Assembly: GCF_009687845.1 (NCBI RefSeq)
Contig: NZ_BLAD01000051.1
Coordinates: forward strand, 96,217-160,216
From: Acrocarpospora corrugata
GTDB lineage: Bacteria; Actinomycetota; Actinomycetes; Streptosporangiales; Streptosporangiaceae
DNA: 64,000 nucleotides
Direction of reading: 5' to 3'
A model generated the notes under the pieces. That model saw only the letters and a program-made list of their open reading frames with translations, did no database searches and was not told the origin of the DNA. This document shows, piece by piece, positions 25,573-36,400 of the stretch (position 1 is its first letter; each line of letters starts with the position of its first letter). A program made the translations under genes and the position numbers.

Positions 25573-25705
25573 CAGTCAGCCGCGCTCACCGACAGGACGC
25601 ATCTCACAGGCCCCACAGACTGTCCGGGGCGCTCGGCTGCCCGAGATCGGACCACCGCCAGGCGCGTTTGGAGTAGGGGAGGGCAGGCCGCCGCCCGTAT
25701 CCGAC

Positions 25706-27307
25706 TTAACGCCCGGAACCCTCCGCCAGGCGGGGCTGGTCCTGCCAGCGTTCGCCGGGGGCCGGTGAGGTCGCGCAGACGACGTAGTGCTGTGGCGCGG
25801 TCGCGGACATGCGTCCGGGCAGCGCCGCCAGGCAGGCGCTGTGCAGCGCGGAAACGGTGGTCTCCGCCGCCGTGTACGCCACGAGCCGCGCCCCCAGCAC
25901 GTCGTCGGGCACCGCCACCACCTCGGAACCGGGCGGAAGCAGCCGCCGCACCTCGGCCAGCTCGGTCCAGCAGTCGTCGGATCTGACCCACCCGTCGCCG
26001 CGGGGGACCGGAGTGACGGCGAGTTCGGCCAGCGGGACGTCCCGGGTGCCCGCGTCGATCAGCAGCCGGGCCACACCCTCCCCGATGGACTGCGCGTCCG
26101 CGCGCGGCAGGATGCGCGGATCGGCCCACAACGTGACGTCGAGCTCCCCTTCGAGCCGGTTGACCCACAGGGACATCCGCGTCGGCAGGGTCGCCTCCGG
26201 CAGCCACGTCGACTGGACCTCGGCGTCGGCGCGGCTGACCCGCCCGCCCTGGCCGGGGATGCTCATGTCGTTGAAGACGAGGTCCCTGGCGAAGAACACG
26301 CCGCGCTCGCGCTGGACCGCCTCCATGATCCGGATCAGGGCGTCGGCGTCGAACCTGCTGTTCTGGTAGGCGGCGAGGGAGGCCGCCCGCGCCCCGCGCA
26401 GGACGTCGTCGAAGCCGTCGGCGGCGATGTCCACGGGGACCAGCGCGTCCTGGGCGAGCGGCCCGACGTACTCCCGCAGGTCGGGCCGGAACCGGTTGGC
26501 CGAGATGGACAGGACCGGGACGATGGCGGCTCCGGCGCGCAGGCCGGTGACGGTGGACAGGGCGGCCAGGACGGCCGCGGACGCGCTGACGCCGGTGCGC
26601 GCCGTGATCCGGCGCATCGCGCGGGCCGCCGCGACCGAGCGGACCCGCAGGCGCGGGAGCAGCCACTCGTGGCCGGTGTCGTCCACGGAGACCGTCAGGG
26701 TCGAGCGGGGGATGCGGCGCAGCTGCTCCTCCCAGTAGCGCAGCGCGGCGTCGGCGCGGCGCAGGCTGGCGGGGCTGCGTTCGGTGGCGGCCACGTCCAC
26801 CGGCTGCGGCGCGGTCACCGGCGGGAGCGGCTTGCCGAGGATGAGGGCGTCCCATTCGGTCAGCAGCACGGCCAGGCCGGTCGCGTCCACGACGCTGTGC
26901 GTGGTCACCAGGACGACCTGGCGGGGGACCCCGCCGGAGGTGACGGCGGCGACCCGGAACGGCAGCTCGGACTCCAGCGCGAACCGCTGCTCCTGGAGTT
27001 CCCTGGCCAGTTCCTCGGCGGTCTCCTCGGGCGTGGCGGACTCGCGGACCTGGATGGCCAGTTCGCCGCCGTCGAGGACCTGCTGGGTGTCGTCCCGGAC
27101 GAGGGTGCGCAGCGACTCGTGCCGGGACATCAGCAGCCCGGCCGCCTCCGCGACGGCCGCCAGGGTGGTCTCCGGCGGGAGCGGGCGGACGACGCGATAG
27201 TTCATGTGCTCGGGCGGGTCGGTGCGCACGCAGCGGACCATGTTCGCCTGGCCCATCGTGAGCGGGCCGGTCCGCGCCTCCGCCGCGCCGAATCGGGCGA
27301 TGGTCAT
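25706..27307 (-). CDS. stand-alone condensation-domain (PapA-like) acyltransferase
   Basis: 533 residues, ATG 27307 overlapping the NRPS stop as ATGA. One condensation-type domain with no carrier or adenylation domain. Its active-site motif is TTHSVVDATG: the HxxxD core is kept but the first His of the usual HHxxxDG is Thr and the last Gly is Ala, closer to PapA-type acyltransferases than to elongating C domains. SFDALIRI-like and YVGPLAQDALVPVDI segments follow C-domain order. The last 80 residues form an extra small domain. Likely adds or transfers an acyl or peptidyl group for the NRPS product (inference). Confidence 0.8.
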   Translation of the reverse strand: MTIARFGAAEARTGPLTMGQANMVRCVRTDPPEHMNYRVVRPLPPETTLAAVAEAAGLLMSRHESLRTLVRDDTQQVLDGGELAIQVRESATPEETAEELARELQEQRFALESELPFRVAAVTSGGVPRQVVLVTTHSVVDATGLAVLLTEWDALILGKPLPPVTAPQPVDVAATERSPASLRRADAALRYWEEQLRRIPRSTLTVSVDDTGHEWLLPRLRVRSVAAARAMRRITARTGVSASAAVLAALSTVTGLRAGAAIVPVLSISANRFRPDLREYVGPLAQDALVPVDIAADGFDDVLRGARAASLAAYQNSRFDADALIRIMEAVQRERGVFFARDLVFNDMSIPGQGGRVSRADAEVQSTWLPEATLPTRMSLWVNRLEGELDVTLWADPRILPRADAQSIGEGVARLLIDAGTRDVPLAELAVTPVPRGDGWVRSDDCWTELAEVRRLLPPGSEVVAVPDDVLGARLVAYTAAETTVSALHSACLAALPGRMSATAPQHYVVCATSPAPGERWQDQPRLAEGSGR

Positions 27308-30300
27308 GGTTCGCTCCTCACGGATCGGGCCAGTGCCGCCGCCTCTTCGTCGGAGAGCTCGTCCAGCTCCTCGACCAGCAGCGTTTCGACGGCCTCGGCC
27401 AGGGCGGCCACCGTGGCGCCGTCGAACATGGTGCGGATCGGGACGTCGATCCCGGTGATCGACCGGATCCGCGCGATCACCCGCGCCGCCAGCAGCGAGT
27501 GCCCGCCGATGGCGAAGAAGTCGTCCAGCGCGCCGACGTCGCCGATCCCGAGCACCTCGCCGTACACCTCGGCGACCAGCTGCTCCGCGTCCGTGCGCGG
27601 CGGCACCCGCTCCCCGCCCGCCGCCATCTCCGGGTACGGCAACGCGGCCCGGTCCACTTTCCCGTGCCTGGTCAGCGGCAGCTCGTCCAGCCACACCCAC
27701 ACCGAAGGCACCATGTACGCCGGCAGCGTCTCCCCGGCGAACGCGGCCAGTTCGGCCCCGGTGACGCCGTCGGCGACGACGTATCCGGCCAGCCGGTCCT
27801 CGAAGGCGGTCACCGTGGCCTGCAGCACCCGGGGGTGGGCGAGCAGGCGGGCGGCCACCTCGCCGGGTTCGATCCGGAAGCCGCGCACCTTGACCTGCTC
27901 GTCGAGGCGGCCGAGGAATTCGAGATGCCCGTCCTGCCGCCAGCGGACCCGGTCGCCGGATCGGTAGAGGCGGCCGCCCCGGGGGCCGGCGGCGAAGCGT
28001 TCCGCGGTCAGTTCCGGGCGGTTCAGATAGCCGAGCGCCACGCCCGCGCCGCCGATGCACAGCTCGCCGGGGGCTCCCGGCGGCACCTGGACGCCGGACG
28101 GGTCGAGAACCAGGACCCGCGTCTCCGCGATGGGCTTCCCGATCGACGGGCTGTCCCCCGGCAGCAGGTCGGCCGCGGTGGCGATGATCGTGGCTTCGGT
28201 CGGCCCGTAGGTGTTGACCAGGCGGATCCGGTCGCCGAATCGGGCGTGCCAGCGGGCGACGGCCCCGGCCTGCACTTCCTCGCCGCCGAGGATGACGAGC
28301 CGGAGGCTGGGCGGCCAGGAGATCTCGTCGATCTGGGCGACCAGGTGGTGCCAATAGGCGGTCGGGAGGTCGAGGACGGTCACCCGGCCGCCTTGCGGTG
28401 TGGCCAGGACGTCCGGGAGGGTGATCGGGCCGTCGGGGAGGAGTTCCAGGGTGGCTCCGGCGGCGAGAGCCGGGTATAGCTCCTCGGCGTGCGTGTCGAA
28501 GCTGAGGGCGGCGAACTGGACGATCCGGTCGCCGGGGCGGATGCCGTATGCGGAGATCATCCAGGCGACCCGGGCGGCCAGGGCCTCATGGCCGACGAGG
28601 ACGCCCTTCGGGACACCGGTCGAGCCCGAGGTGTAGAGGACGTAGGCGACGCCGTCCGCCGAACCGGCGGTGGCTTCGGAACGCATGAACGCGACGCGGT
28701 CCGGCGGGAGGTCCTGGTCGACGGGCAGGTAGGCGGCTCCGGACCGCCACGCGCTGAGCAGCGCCGCGATGCCTTCCGGCGAACGCTCCAGCGGCACCTC
28801 CCGGATCCCCGTCGTGCCGCTTGCTTCGATCATCTCGCCGAGTTCGCGATAGGTGACCTGCCGCTCCCCGCAACTGATGGCCACCAGATCCGGATATTTC
28901 TGGATCGCGTCGGTCACCAGATCGAGCACCGGCCGCGACACCGGCAGGTGCGGGCCTTCCGACACCGTCGCCAGGAAGGTCTCGTCGGCTCCCGTCAGCA
29001 GCGGCAGCGCGGACAGCCGCAGAGCCGGATCTGTGGCGACCGCGACGAGCAGGCCTTCCAGCCGCGCCGCCATCGCCTCGATCGTCGCCGCGTCGAACAG
29101 CGCCGTGTCGTACTCCAGCTGCACCCGCAGCTCGGCCCCGTCGTCGTGCCACGCCTCCAGCATCAGGTCGAACTTGGCCTGGGCGTGCCCGCCGGGGAAC
29201 CCCTCGACCGTCAGCCCGGTGAACGGGCGCGGTTCCCGGCCGGAGTCCTCGGTGTGCAGGATCGCCATGGTCTGAAAGACCGGAGTCCTGGTCAGGTCCC
29301 GTTCCAGTTTGAGGGTGCTGACGAGTTCCTCGAATGGAATGCCCTGGTGGGCGAAGGCGTCCAGCACGGTCGTCCTGGTCGCGGCCAGCACCTCGGTGAA
29401 GACCGGATCGCCGGACAGGTCGCCGCGCAGGACCAGGATGTCGGTGAGATAGCCGACCACGGATTCGAGCGCGAGCGTGTCCCGGCCCGCGCTGGACGTG
29501 CCGACGAGGATGTCGTCCCGGCCGCTGTGCCGGGCCAGTAGCACCTGGTAGGCGGCCAGCAGCGTCATGAACAAGGTCACCCCGTGGCGGCGGCCCATTG
29601 CGACCAGAGCGGACGCGTCCTCGGCGGCGAGGCGGAAGTCCACGGTCGCGCCACGGCCCGCGCTGCCGGCGCTGCGCGGCCGGTCGGTGGGCAGGTCGAG
29701 GGGGGTGGGCCCGGCCAGCCGCTCCCGCCAGTACCCGAGCAGCTCCCCGGTGTCCCGGCCGCGCTGCCAGAGCGCCACGTCGCCGAACTGGAGCGGCACC
29801 GCGGGCAGAGGGCGCCCCGAGTAGGCGTCGGCGAGCTCGTCCAGCATCAGGTTGAGCGACCAGCCGTCGCCGAGGATGTGGTGCGCGACCAGGCAGAGCA
29901 CGTGGCCGCCATCGTCCCCCCGGATCACGGTGACCCTGATCGGGGCGCGCTCCGCGAGCGGGAACGGCCTGTTCACCCGCTCGGCCACCGCCCGCTCCGG
30001 GTCGACGCCGCTCAGGTACTCGACCGGGAAGGACCCCGGCGGCTCGATCACGGCAACGGGTTCGCCGTCGATGTCGGGAAAACGGGTGCGCAGGCTCTCG
30101 TGCCGCCCGGCCACGACCGTGAAGGCGGCCCGGAGCGCGTCCAGGTCGAGCGGCCCGCGCAGCCGCCGGACCACCCACATATTGAAAGCCGCGTCCGTCT
30201 CCGGGTACAGCCGGTTCAGGAACCAGAGCCGCTCCTGCCCGCTCGACAGCGGCGGCGTCACCCCGTCCGGCCTGGGCGCGGGCCCGTCGAGCCCGGGTAC

Positions 30301-33234
30301 GCCGGGCGCGGCCAGCAGTTCCGCCAGCGCGGCGGCGGTCGGCCGGGCGAACACCTCCCGGACCGGAACCCGGATCGGCAGCCGCGCGATCACCATGGTG
30401 GCCAGCAGCGAATGACCTCCGAGCGCGAAGAAGTCGTCGTGCGCCCCGATCTCACCCGCCGCCCGCCCGAGCACCTCGGCGAAGACCGCGACGACCAGCC
30501 GCTCGGCGTCCGTCCGGGGCTGCACCCGGTCCGCCGCCACGGCCGCCGGGCCCACCGGCAGGGCGGCCCGGTCCACCTTCCCGTTCGGCGTCATCGGCAG
30601 CCGGTCGAGGACGACGACCTGCCGGGGAACCATGTAGCCGGGCAGCATCCTGGCCGCGTGCGCGCGGATCTCCTCGGCGGCGGCGTCCGCGACCACGAAC
30701 GCGATCAGCGTGTCGTCGCGGACCGCGACCACGGCGTGCGACACCCCCGGATGCGCGTCGAGCACGGATTCGATCTCGCCGAGCTCGATCCGGTGGCCGC
30801 GCAGCTTGACCTGGTTGTCGGTACGGCCGAGGAATTCGATCGTGCCGTCCGGCCGCCAGCGGGCCAGGTCGCCGGTCCGGTAGAGGCGGGAGCCCGCGAC
30901 GCCGTACGGGGAGGGCACGAACTTCTCGGCCGTCAGACCGGGCCGGCCGAGGTAGCCGGCGGCGACGCCGTGACCGCCCAGCACCAGCTCGCCCGGCACG
31001 CCTACGGGGGCCAGACCGGACCGATCGAGGATGTAGGCCGTGGTGTTGGTGATCGGGTGGCCGATGGTGATGTCGTCCGAGACCACGTCCCAGGTCGAGG
31101 AGTAGATGGTGGTCTCGGTCGGGCCGTACCCGTTGATGAGCCGGACGGTACGGGCGCGCAGTTCGCGGGCGAGCCGGGGCGACAGCGGCTCCCCTGCGGT
31201 GATTCCGGTTATTTCCGGGAAGTCGCCGGTCAGCAGGATGCGCCAGCCGGAGGGTGTCGCCTGGACGTGCGTCGCGCCGCCGCGCCGGATCAGGTCGGCG
31301 GCGGCCATCCCGTCGCGGGCGTGCTCGGCCGAGGCCATCACCACCCGCCCGCCGGTGATCAGCGGCAGGAACAGTTCGACGGCGGAGATGTCGAACGCCG
31401 TCGACGTCAGGGCCAGCCACGCGTGCTCCGGCCGGGAGCCGGCCAGTTCCCCCATCGCGAGCAGCAGGTTCGTCAGCGCGCCATGCGGGACGACGACGCC
31501 CTTCGGCCGCCCGGTGGATCCCGACGTGTAAAGCACATAAGCCGTGTCATCCGGTCGCGGCAGCCAATCGGCGACGGGCTCACCCAGGTCGCCGAGGTCA
31601 TCGTCGGTCAGCACCAGCACGGCCCCGGAATCCTGGAGCACGTAATCCACCCGGGCCTGCGGATACTCCGGATCCACCGGCAGATAAGCGGCCCCCGACA
31701 GCGTCACGCCGAGAAACGCGACCAGGATCCCCGGCCCGCGCGACACCTGCACCGCGACCAGCGACCCACGCCCGACACCCTTGTCCCGCAACCGCCCGGC
31801 CAGCCCCGAAGCCAGCCCCACTAAATCCGCATATTTCAGGTCATCGACGGCGATGGCGTCGGGGGTGGCGGCGGCCTGGGCCAGGAACAGATCGGCCAGC
31901 GTCACCGGCGGCACCTCGGCGGACGAACCCCGGGTCAGCAGCCATTCCCGTTCCGTGGCAGGCAGCAGGTCAAGGTCGCGCACGCGCGTCTCCGGCGCGG
32001 CCACGATCGACTCCACCAGCACCAGGAAGCGCTCGGCCAGCCGCCGCGCGGTCGCGTCCGCGAACACGTCCGCGCTGTAGATCAGCGACGCCACCAGCCC
32101 CCGGCCCGACGGCCACAGATCCAGCGACAGGTCCGTCCGCGCCGCCATCCACCCGGGCGTGAACGGCGTCGCCTCCGTCCCCGGCACCGGCCCCTCCGAC
32201 GCCTCGCCCGCTACCTGCGTGTGCAGCGCGAACATCGTCTGGAACAGCGGAGTCCTGCTCAGATCACGCTCGATCTCCAGCGCCCCCAGCAGCCGCTCCA
32301 GCGGCACGTCGGCGTGCCCGATCGCCTCGATCACGCTCCGCCGGGTCCGCCTGACCGCCTCCAGGAACGTCGGATCCCCGCTCAGATCGGTCCGCAGCAC
32401 CAGCGTCCCGGACAGATGCCCGATCAGGGGCTCAAGCTCGGTCCGATCCCGCCGGGCCACCGGCGAGCCGACGCAGAAGTCGTCCTGGCCGCTGTGCCGG
32501 GCCAGCAGCACCTGGTACGCCGTCAGCCACACCATGAACGGCGTGCACCGATGTGCGCGCGCCAGCTCCGCGACCCCGGCCACCAGCTCGGGCCCGACGA
32601 CGAACTCGACCTCGCCGCCGTCCCCGGTCCGCTGCGGCGGCCGGGGACGGTCGGCGGGCAGCTCCAGCACCGGCGTCCCGGCCAAGCTGCCCGCCCACTG
32701 CCCGACGTCGGCGGCGCCGCTGGCGCGTTCCGCGCGGGCGTGGTCGCCGAAGGTCAGCGGCAGCGGGGGCAGGGCCGGGCGGCCGGCGTAGTGGTGCGCC
32801 AGTTCGGCGTTGAGCAGGGACGCCGACATGCCGTCCGCGACGATGTGGTGCAGCGTGGTGGCGAGGATGTGGTCGTCGGGCGCGAGCCGTACCAGGGTGA
32901 CGCGCAGCGGGGGAGCGGCGGACAGGTCGAACGGCGCGTTCGCGGCGGCGGAGACGATCCGGCGGGCCTCGTCCAGGTCGGCGGCGTCGCGGACGGTGAT
33001 GGCGACCGGCTCCGGCGGGCAGACGATGGCGACCGGCGTGCCGTCCACCTCGTCGAAGCGGGTTCGCAGCGAGTCCTGGCGGGCGGTCACCGCCGTGAAG
33101 GCCGAGGCCAGGCGATCATCGTCGAGCGGGCCGCGCAGCCGGTCGGCCAGGCAGGTGTTGTAGGAGTGGTCCCGCGGATCGAGCCGATGCAGGAACCAGA
33201 GCCGTTCCTGCCCGTACGAGAGCGGCTGTGCCAC
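27304..33234 (-). CDS. two-module nonribosomal peptide synthetase (C-A-T-C-A-T)
   Basis: 1976 residues, GTG start. Order: C1 (about 1-430, HHIVADG), A1 (about 440-905, YTSGSTGRPKG, NGYGPTE, YRTGD, NGKVDR), T1 (FFALGGHSLL), C2 (about 995-1415, HHILGDG), A2 (about 1430-1865, YTSGSTGVPKG, NTYGPTE, YRSGD, HGKVDR), T2 (FFAIGGHSLL). All catalytic motifs look intact. Specificity residues read by alignment to GrsA are D-I-V-Q-I-A-G-I-Y-K for A1 and D-T-E-L-I-G-T-I-I-K for A2; I know no matching code, so substrates are open. No epimerase, thioesterase or MbtH partner. It begins with a C domain, so the peptide may be N-acylated. Divergent from the second NRPS. Confidence 0.95.
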   Translation of the reverse strand: MAQPLSYGQERLWFLHRLDPRDHSYNTCLADRLRGPLDDDRLASAFTAVTARQDSLRTRFDEVDGTPVAIVCPPEPVAITVRDAADLDEARRIVSAAANAPFDLSAAPPLRVTLVRLAPDDHILATTLHHIVADGMSASLLNAELAHHYAGRPALPPLPLTFGDHARAERASGAADVGQWAGSLAGTPVLELPADRPRPPQRTGDGGEVEFVVGPELVAGVAELARAHRCTPFMVWLTAYQVLLARHSGQDDFCVGSPVARRDRTELEPLIGHLSGTLVLRTDLSGDPTFLEAVRRTRRSVIEAIGHADVPLERLLGALEIERDLSRTPLFQTMFALHTQVAGEASEGPVPGTEATPFTPGWMAARTDLSLDLWPSGRGLVASLIYSADVFADATARRLAERFLVLVESIVAAPETRVRDLDLLPATEREWLLTRGSSAEVPPVTLADLFLAQAAATPDAIAVDDLKYADLVGLASGLAGRLRDKGVGRGSLVAVQVSRGPGILVAFLGVTLSGAAYLPVDPEYPQARVDYVLQDSGAVLVLTDDDLGDLGEPVADWLPRPDDTAYVLYTSGSTGRPKGVVVPHGALTNLLLAMGELAGSRPEHAWLALTSTAFDISAVELFLPLITGGRVVMASAEHARDGMAAADLIRRGGATHVQATPSGWRILLTGDFPEITGITAGEPLSPRLARELRARTVRLINGYGPTETTIYSSTWDVVSDDITIGHPITNTTAYILDRSGLAPVGVPGELVLGGHGVAAGYLGRPGLTAEKFVPSPYGVAGSRLYRTGDLARWRPDGTIEFLGRTDNQVKLRGHRIELGEIESVLDAHPGVSHAVVAVRDDTLIAFVVADAAAEEIRAHAARMLPGYMVPRQVVVLDRLPMTPNGKVDRAALPVGPAAVAADRVQPRTDAERLVVAVFAEVLGRAAGEIGAHDDFFALGGHSLLATMVIARLPIRVPVREVFARPTAAALAELLAAPGVPGLDGPAPRPDGVTPPLSSGQERLWFLNRLYPETDAAFNMWVVRRLRGPLDLDALRAAFTVVAGRHESLRTRFPDIDGEPVAVIEPPGSFPVEYLSGVDPERAVAERVNRPFPLAERAPIRVTVIRGDDGGHVLCLVAHHILGDGWSLNLMLDELADAYSGRPLPAVPLQFGDVALWQRGRDTGELLGYWRERLAGPTPLDLPTDRPRSAGSAGRGATVDFRLAAEDASALVAMGRRHGVTLFMTLLAAYQVLLARHSGRDDILVGTSSAGRDTLALESVVGYLTDILVLRGDLSGDPVFTEVLAATRTTVLDAFAHQGIPFEELVSTLKLERDLTRTPVFQTMAILHTEDSGREPRPFTGLTVEGFPGGHAQAKFDLMLEAWHDDGAELRVQLEYDTALFDAATIEAMAARLEGLLVAVATDPALRLSALPLLTGADETFLATVSEGPHLPVSRPVLDLVTDAIQKYPDLVAISCGERQVTYRELGEMIEASGTTGIREVPLERSPEGIAALLSAWRSGAAYLPVDQDLPPDRVAFMRSEATAGSADGVAYVLYTSGSTGVPKGVLVGHEALAARVAWMISAYGIRPGDRIVQFAALSFDTHAEELYPALAAGATLELLPDGPITLPDVLATPQGGRVTVLDLPTAYWHHLVAQIDEISWPPSLRLVILGGEEVQAGAVARWHARFGDRIRLVNTYGPTEATIIATAADLLPGDSPSIGKPIAETRVLVLDPSGVQVPPGAPGELCIGGAGVALGYLNRPELTAERFAAGPRGGRLYRSGDRVRWRQDGHLEFLGRLDEQVKVRGFRIEPGEVAARLLAHPRVLQATVTAFEDRLAGYVVADGVTGAELAAFAGETLPAYMVPSVWVWLDELPLTRHGKVDRAALPYPEMAAGGERVPPRTDAEQLVAEVYGEVLGIGDVGALDDFFAIGGHSLLAARVIARIRSITGIDVPIRTMFDGATVAALAEAVETLLVEELDELSDEEAAALARSVRSEP

Positions 33235-33247
33235 GGGAGACCGCCAA

Positions 33248-33273
33248 ACTGGAAAGTTCGTTACTGGAAAGTT
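33248..33273. repeat. 11-bp direct repeat in the NRPS promoter region
   Basis: ACTGGAAAGTT occurs at 33248-33258 and again at 33263-33273, a 15-base period, just upstream of the two-module NRPS start. The second copy runs into the palindromic box at 33264. Confidence 0.6.
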
Positions 33274-33284
33274 TGCTTACAGAT
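33264..33284. promoter_or_regulatory. palindromic box shared by both NRPS promoters, copy 1
   Basis: CTGGAAAGTTTGCTTACAG plus AT is identical to copy 2 (33402-33422) at 17 of 21 positions. It lies 30 bases upstream of the two-module NRPS start. A shared repressor or activator site is likely (inference). Confidence 0.55.
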
Positions 33285-33401
33285 TCGAGGACGGCGTCAG
33301 TGAACCACGCTGCGCGTGGGCGCGACAAGCCCTTGTTTTGAGCGGTTTCCGCGTCTTGCTCGGGGTTTGTGGACCGTGGCACACTGTCGATCACTTGGAA
33401 A

Positions 33402-33422
33402 CTGTAAAGTCTCTTTACAGAT
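33402..33422. promoter_or_regulatory. palindromic box shared by both NRPS promoters, copy 2
   Basis: CTGTAAAG-TCT-CTTTACAG is a perfect 8-bp inverted repeat (33402-33420), 21 bases before the GTG start of the exporter-fused NRPS, where a bound protein would block transcription or translation. Confidence 0.6.
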
Positions 33423-33442
33423 CTCTGCGGTCGGAGGATCTA

Positions 33443-36400
33443 GTGAGCACACTGTCGGCCGACAAGAGGGCACTGCTGGCCCAGCGGCTGCGCCGCCGCG
33501 AGGAGACCCGCGCGATCCCGGCGCGCGATCCGTCGGCCGGGCTGGTGCTCTCCCCGGCCCAGGAGCGGCTGTGGTTCCTGGAGCAGTACCGGCCTGGCAC
33601 CACGACGTACACCGTTCCGCTGACCGTGCGGATCGAGGGCGAACTCGACGGCGTCGAGGCGGCCCTGGACGAGATCGTCCGGCGGCACGAGGCCCTGCGG
33701 ACCCGGTTCACCGCGACCGAGGACGGCATCCCGGTCGTCACCGTGGACCCCGAAGCCCGCGCCGAATTCCGGCAGGCCGAGGCCGACTCACCGCAGGACG
33801 CCCGGCTCCTGATCGAGACCGAACTCGCCAGGACCTTCGACCTGGCCACCGGCCCGCTGCTCAGAGCCCTGCTGGTACGGCTCGCCCCCGGCGACCACGT
33901 CCTCCTGCTCGCGGCCCACCACCTGGTGACCGACGGCATCTCCTTCGACGTGATCCTGTCCGAACTCCTGGCCCTGTGCCGGGGCGAGACGCCCGCGCCG
34001 GCGCCGGTCCAGTACGGCGACTACGCCGTCTGGCAGCGGGACCACGACCTGGCCAGAGAGACCGCCTACTGGCGGGATCGCCTCGACGGCGTCCCGGTCC
34101 TGGAACTGCCGGCCGACCGGCCCAGGCCCGCGGAGATGAGCCACGCGGGGGCGGTGTTCGACTTCCCGATCGAGGTGTCGCTCGGCTCGCTGGCGGTCGG
34201 CGGGGCGACCCCGTACATGATCCTGCTGGCCGCCTACCAGGTGCTGCTCGGCCGCTATTCGGGCCAGACCGACTTCGCTGTCGCCACCCCGGCCGCCGGC
34301 CGCAGCCTGCCCGAGCTGGACCGCGTCGTCGGCATGTTCGTGAACACGCTGGCGATGCGGGCCGACCTCGCCGGGGATCCCGCGTTCACCGAATTCCTGG
34401 CCAGGACCCGGTCCTGCGCCCTGGACGCGTACGCCCACCAGGACCTGCCCTTCGACCGCCTGGTGAGCGAGCTCAACGTCGAGCGGGACGTCAGCAGGTC
34501 GCCGATCGCGCAGGTGACGCTCGCGCTGCAGAACTTCAGGACCGGCCTGGACCAGCACGGGCTGCGGCTGAGCGCGTTCCCGGTCGAGCCAGGGATCAGC
34601 CGGTTCGACCTGTCGCTGTACCTGTTCGAGACCGAGGACGGTTTCGCCGGCCAGTTCGCCTACAACACCGACCTGTTCGACCAGTCCACCATCGCCCGCA
34701 TGTCCCGACATTTCACGAATCTGCTGCGCGGGATCGTGGCGGATCCGGAGCGGCGGCTCTCCCGGCTGCCCCTGCTGGATCCGGCGGAACGCGAGGAGGT
34801 CCTGGGCTTCGCCGCCGCGCCCGCCGCGCCGCCGATCGCCACGCTTCTGCACGAGGTCGTGTCGGGCCCGGCCGCGAGGGCCGCTGTCACCTGCGGCGCT
34901 GATTCCCTGACATATGCCGAACTGGCCGGGCGTTCTGACGCGCTCGCCGGACGCCTGTGCGAGCTCGGCGCGGGCCCTGACGTGCGAATCGGGATATGTC
35001 TGGAACAGTCGGTTGAAGTGGCCGTCGCGGTGCTCGCCGTCCTCAAGTCGGGCGCGGCCTACGTTCCCCTCGACCCGGCCCAGCCCGCCACGCGCCTCGC
35101 GCACATGATCGAGGACGCCGGAATCCGGATCGCGATCACCACCACCCCGCTCCCCGTCGACCACCAGGTTTCCCCGGCCGCCACCGGCTCGGCTCCACCG
35201 GTCCAGGCCAGCCCGGACGACCTCGCCTACGTGATCTACACCTCCGGCACCACCGGGCGGCCGAAGGGCGTCGCCGTCCAGCACCGGCAGGTGCTCGAAT
35301 ACCTCGCCGGAGCACGCGAGCGCCTGGCCGTCGACCCCGGCGGCAGTTACGCCCTGTTGCAGTCGATCTCCTTCGACTTCGGCATCACGATCTTCTACCT
35401 GTCCCTGCTGACGGGCGGCACGCTGCACCTGCTCAACCCCCGCCTGCCCGCCGCCGAACTCGCCGAGACGCTGCGCGGGACCGACTACCTGAAGATCACC
35501 CCAAGCCACCTGGCGTCCCTGCTCCAGGAGACCGACGTCCTGCCGCGCAAGCTCCTGATCCTCGGCGGTGAAGCCTCCCCGGCCGCCTGGGCGTCCGCGC
35601 TCGTCCGGCCCGGCCTGCGCGTCGTCAACCACTACGGCCCGACCGAGGCCACCGTCGGCGTCACCACGCACGAGGTCAGCCCGGCCACCGGCCTGCTGCC
35701 GATCGGACGGCCACTCCCGGGCGCCCGCGCGTATGTCCTGGACGAACACGGACAGCCCACCCCTGTCGGCGTGGTCGGCGAGATCCATCTCGGCGGCGAC
35801 CGCCTCGCCCGCGGTTACCTCGGCCGTCCGTCATTGACCGCCGAGAAGTTCGTCCCCGACCCCTACGGGAAGCCGGGCGCGCGCATGTACCGCACCGGCG
35901 ACCTGGGCCGCTGGCTGCCCTCCGGTGAACTCCAGTTCCTCGGCCGCCGCGACCTCCAGGTCAAAGTCCGCGGCTACCGGGTCGAACTCGCCGAGATCGA
36001 AGCCGTCCTCACCGCCCACGACGCCGTCGCCCAGGCCGTCGTCGACTTCCGCCGCGACCGCCTCGTCGCCTACCTGGTCTCCGCCGAACGCCCGTCGCTC
36101 CGCGCCCACCTGGCCGAACGCCTGCCCGACTACATGATCCCCGCCCGCTACGTCTGGCTCGACGAACTCCCCCTTAAAGCGCACGGAAAGGTCGACAGGG
36201 ACCGCCTCCCCGACCCGTCCGATGAACGCGCCGCCGACGAGGAGTACGTCGCCCCGGCAACCCCGCTCGAACAGGCCATCGCCGACGTCTGGGCCAAGGT
36301 CCTCGAACTCGACCGGGTCGGCGCGGAGGACGACTTCTTCGCGCTCGGCGGCCACTCCCTGCTCGCCGCCCAGGTCGTCGCCCGGCTCCGGAAGGTCACC

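Noticed and set aside
25706..33234. NRPS locus as a siderophore cluster
   Set aside because: No iron box, no siderophore receptor, ferric reductase or ornithine hydroxylase nearby, and no siderophore-type adenylation code could be read.
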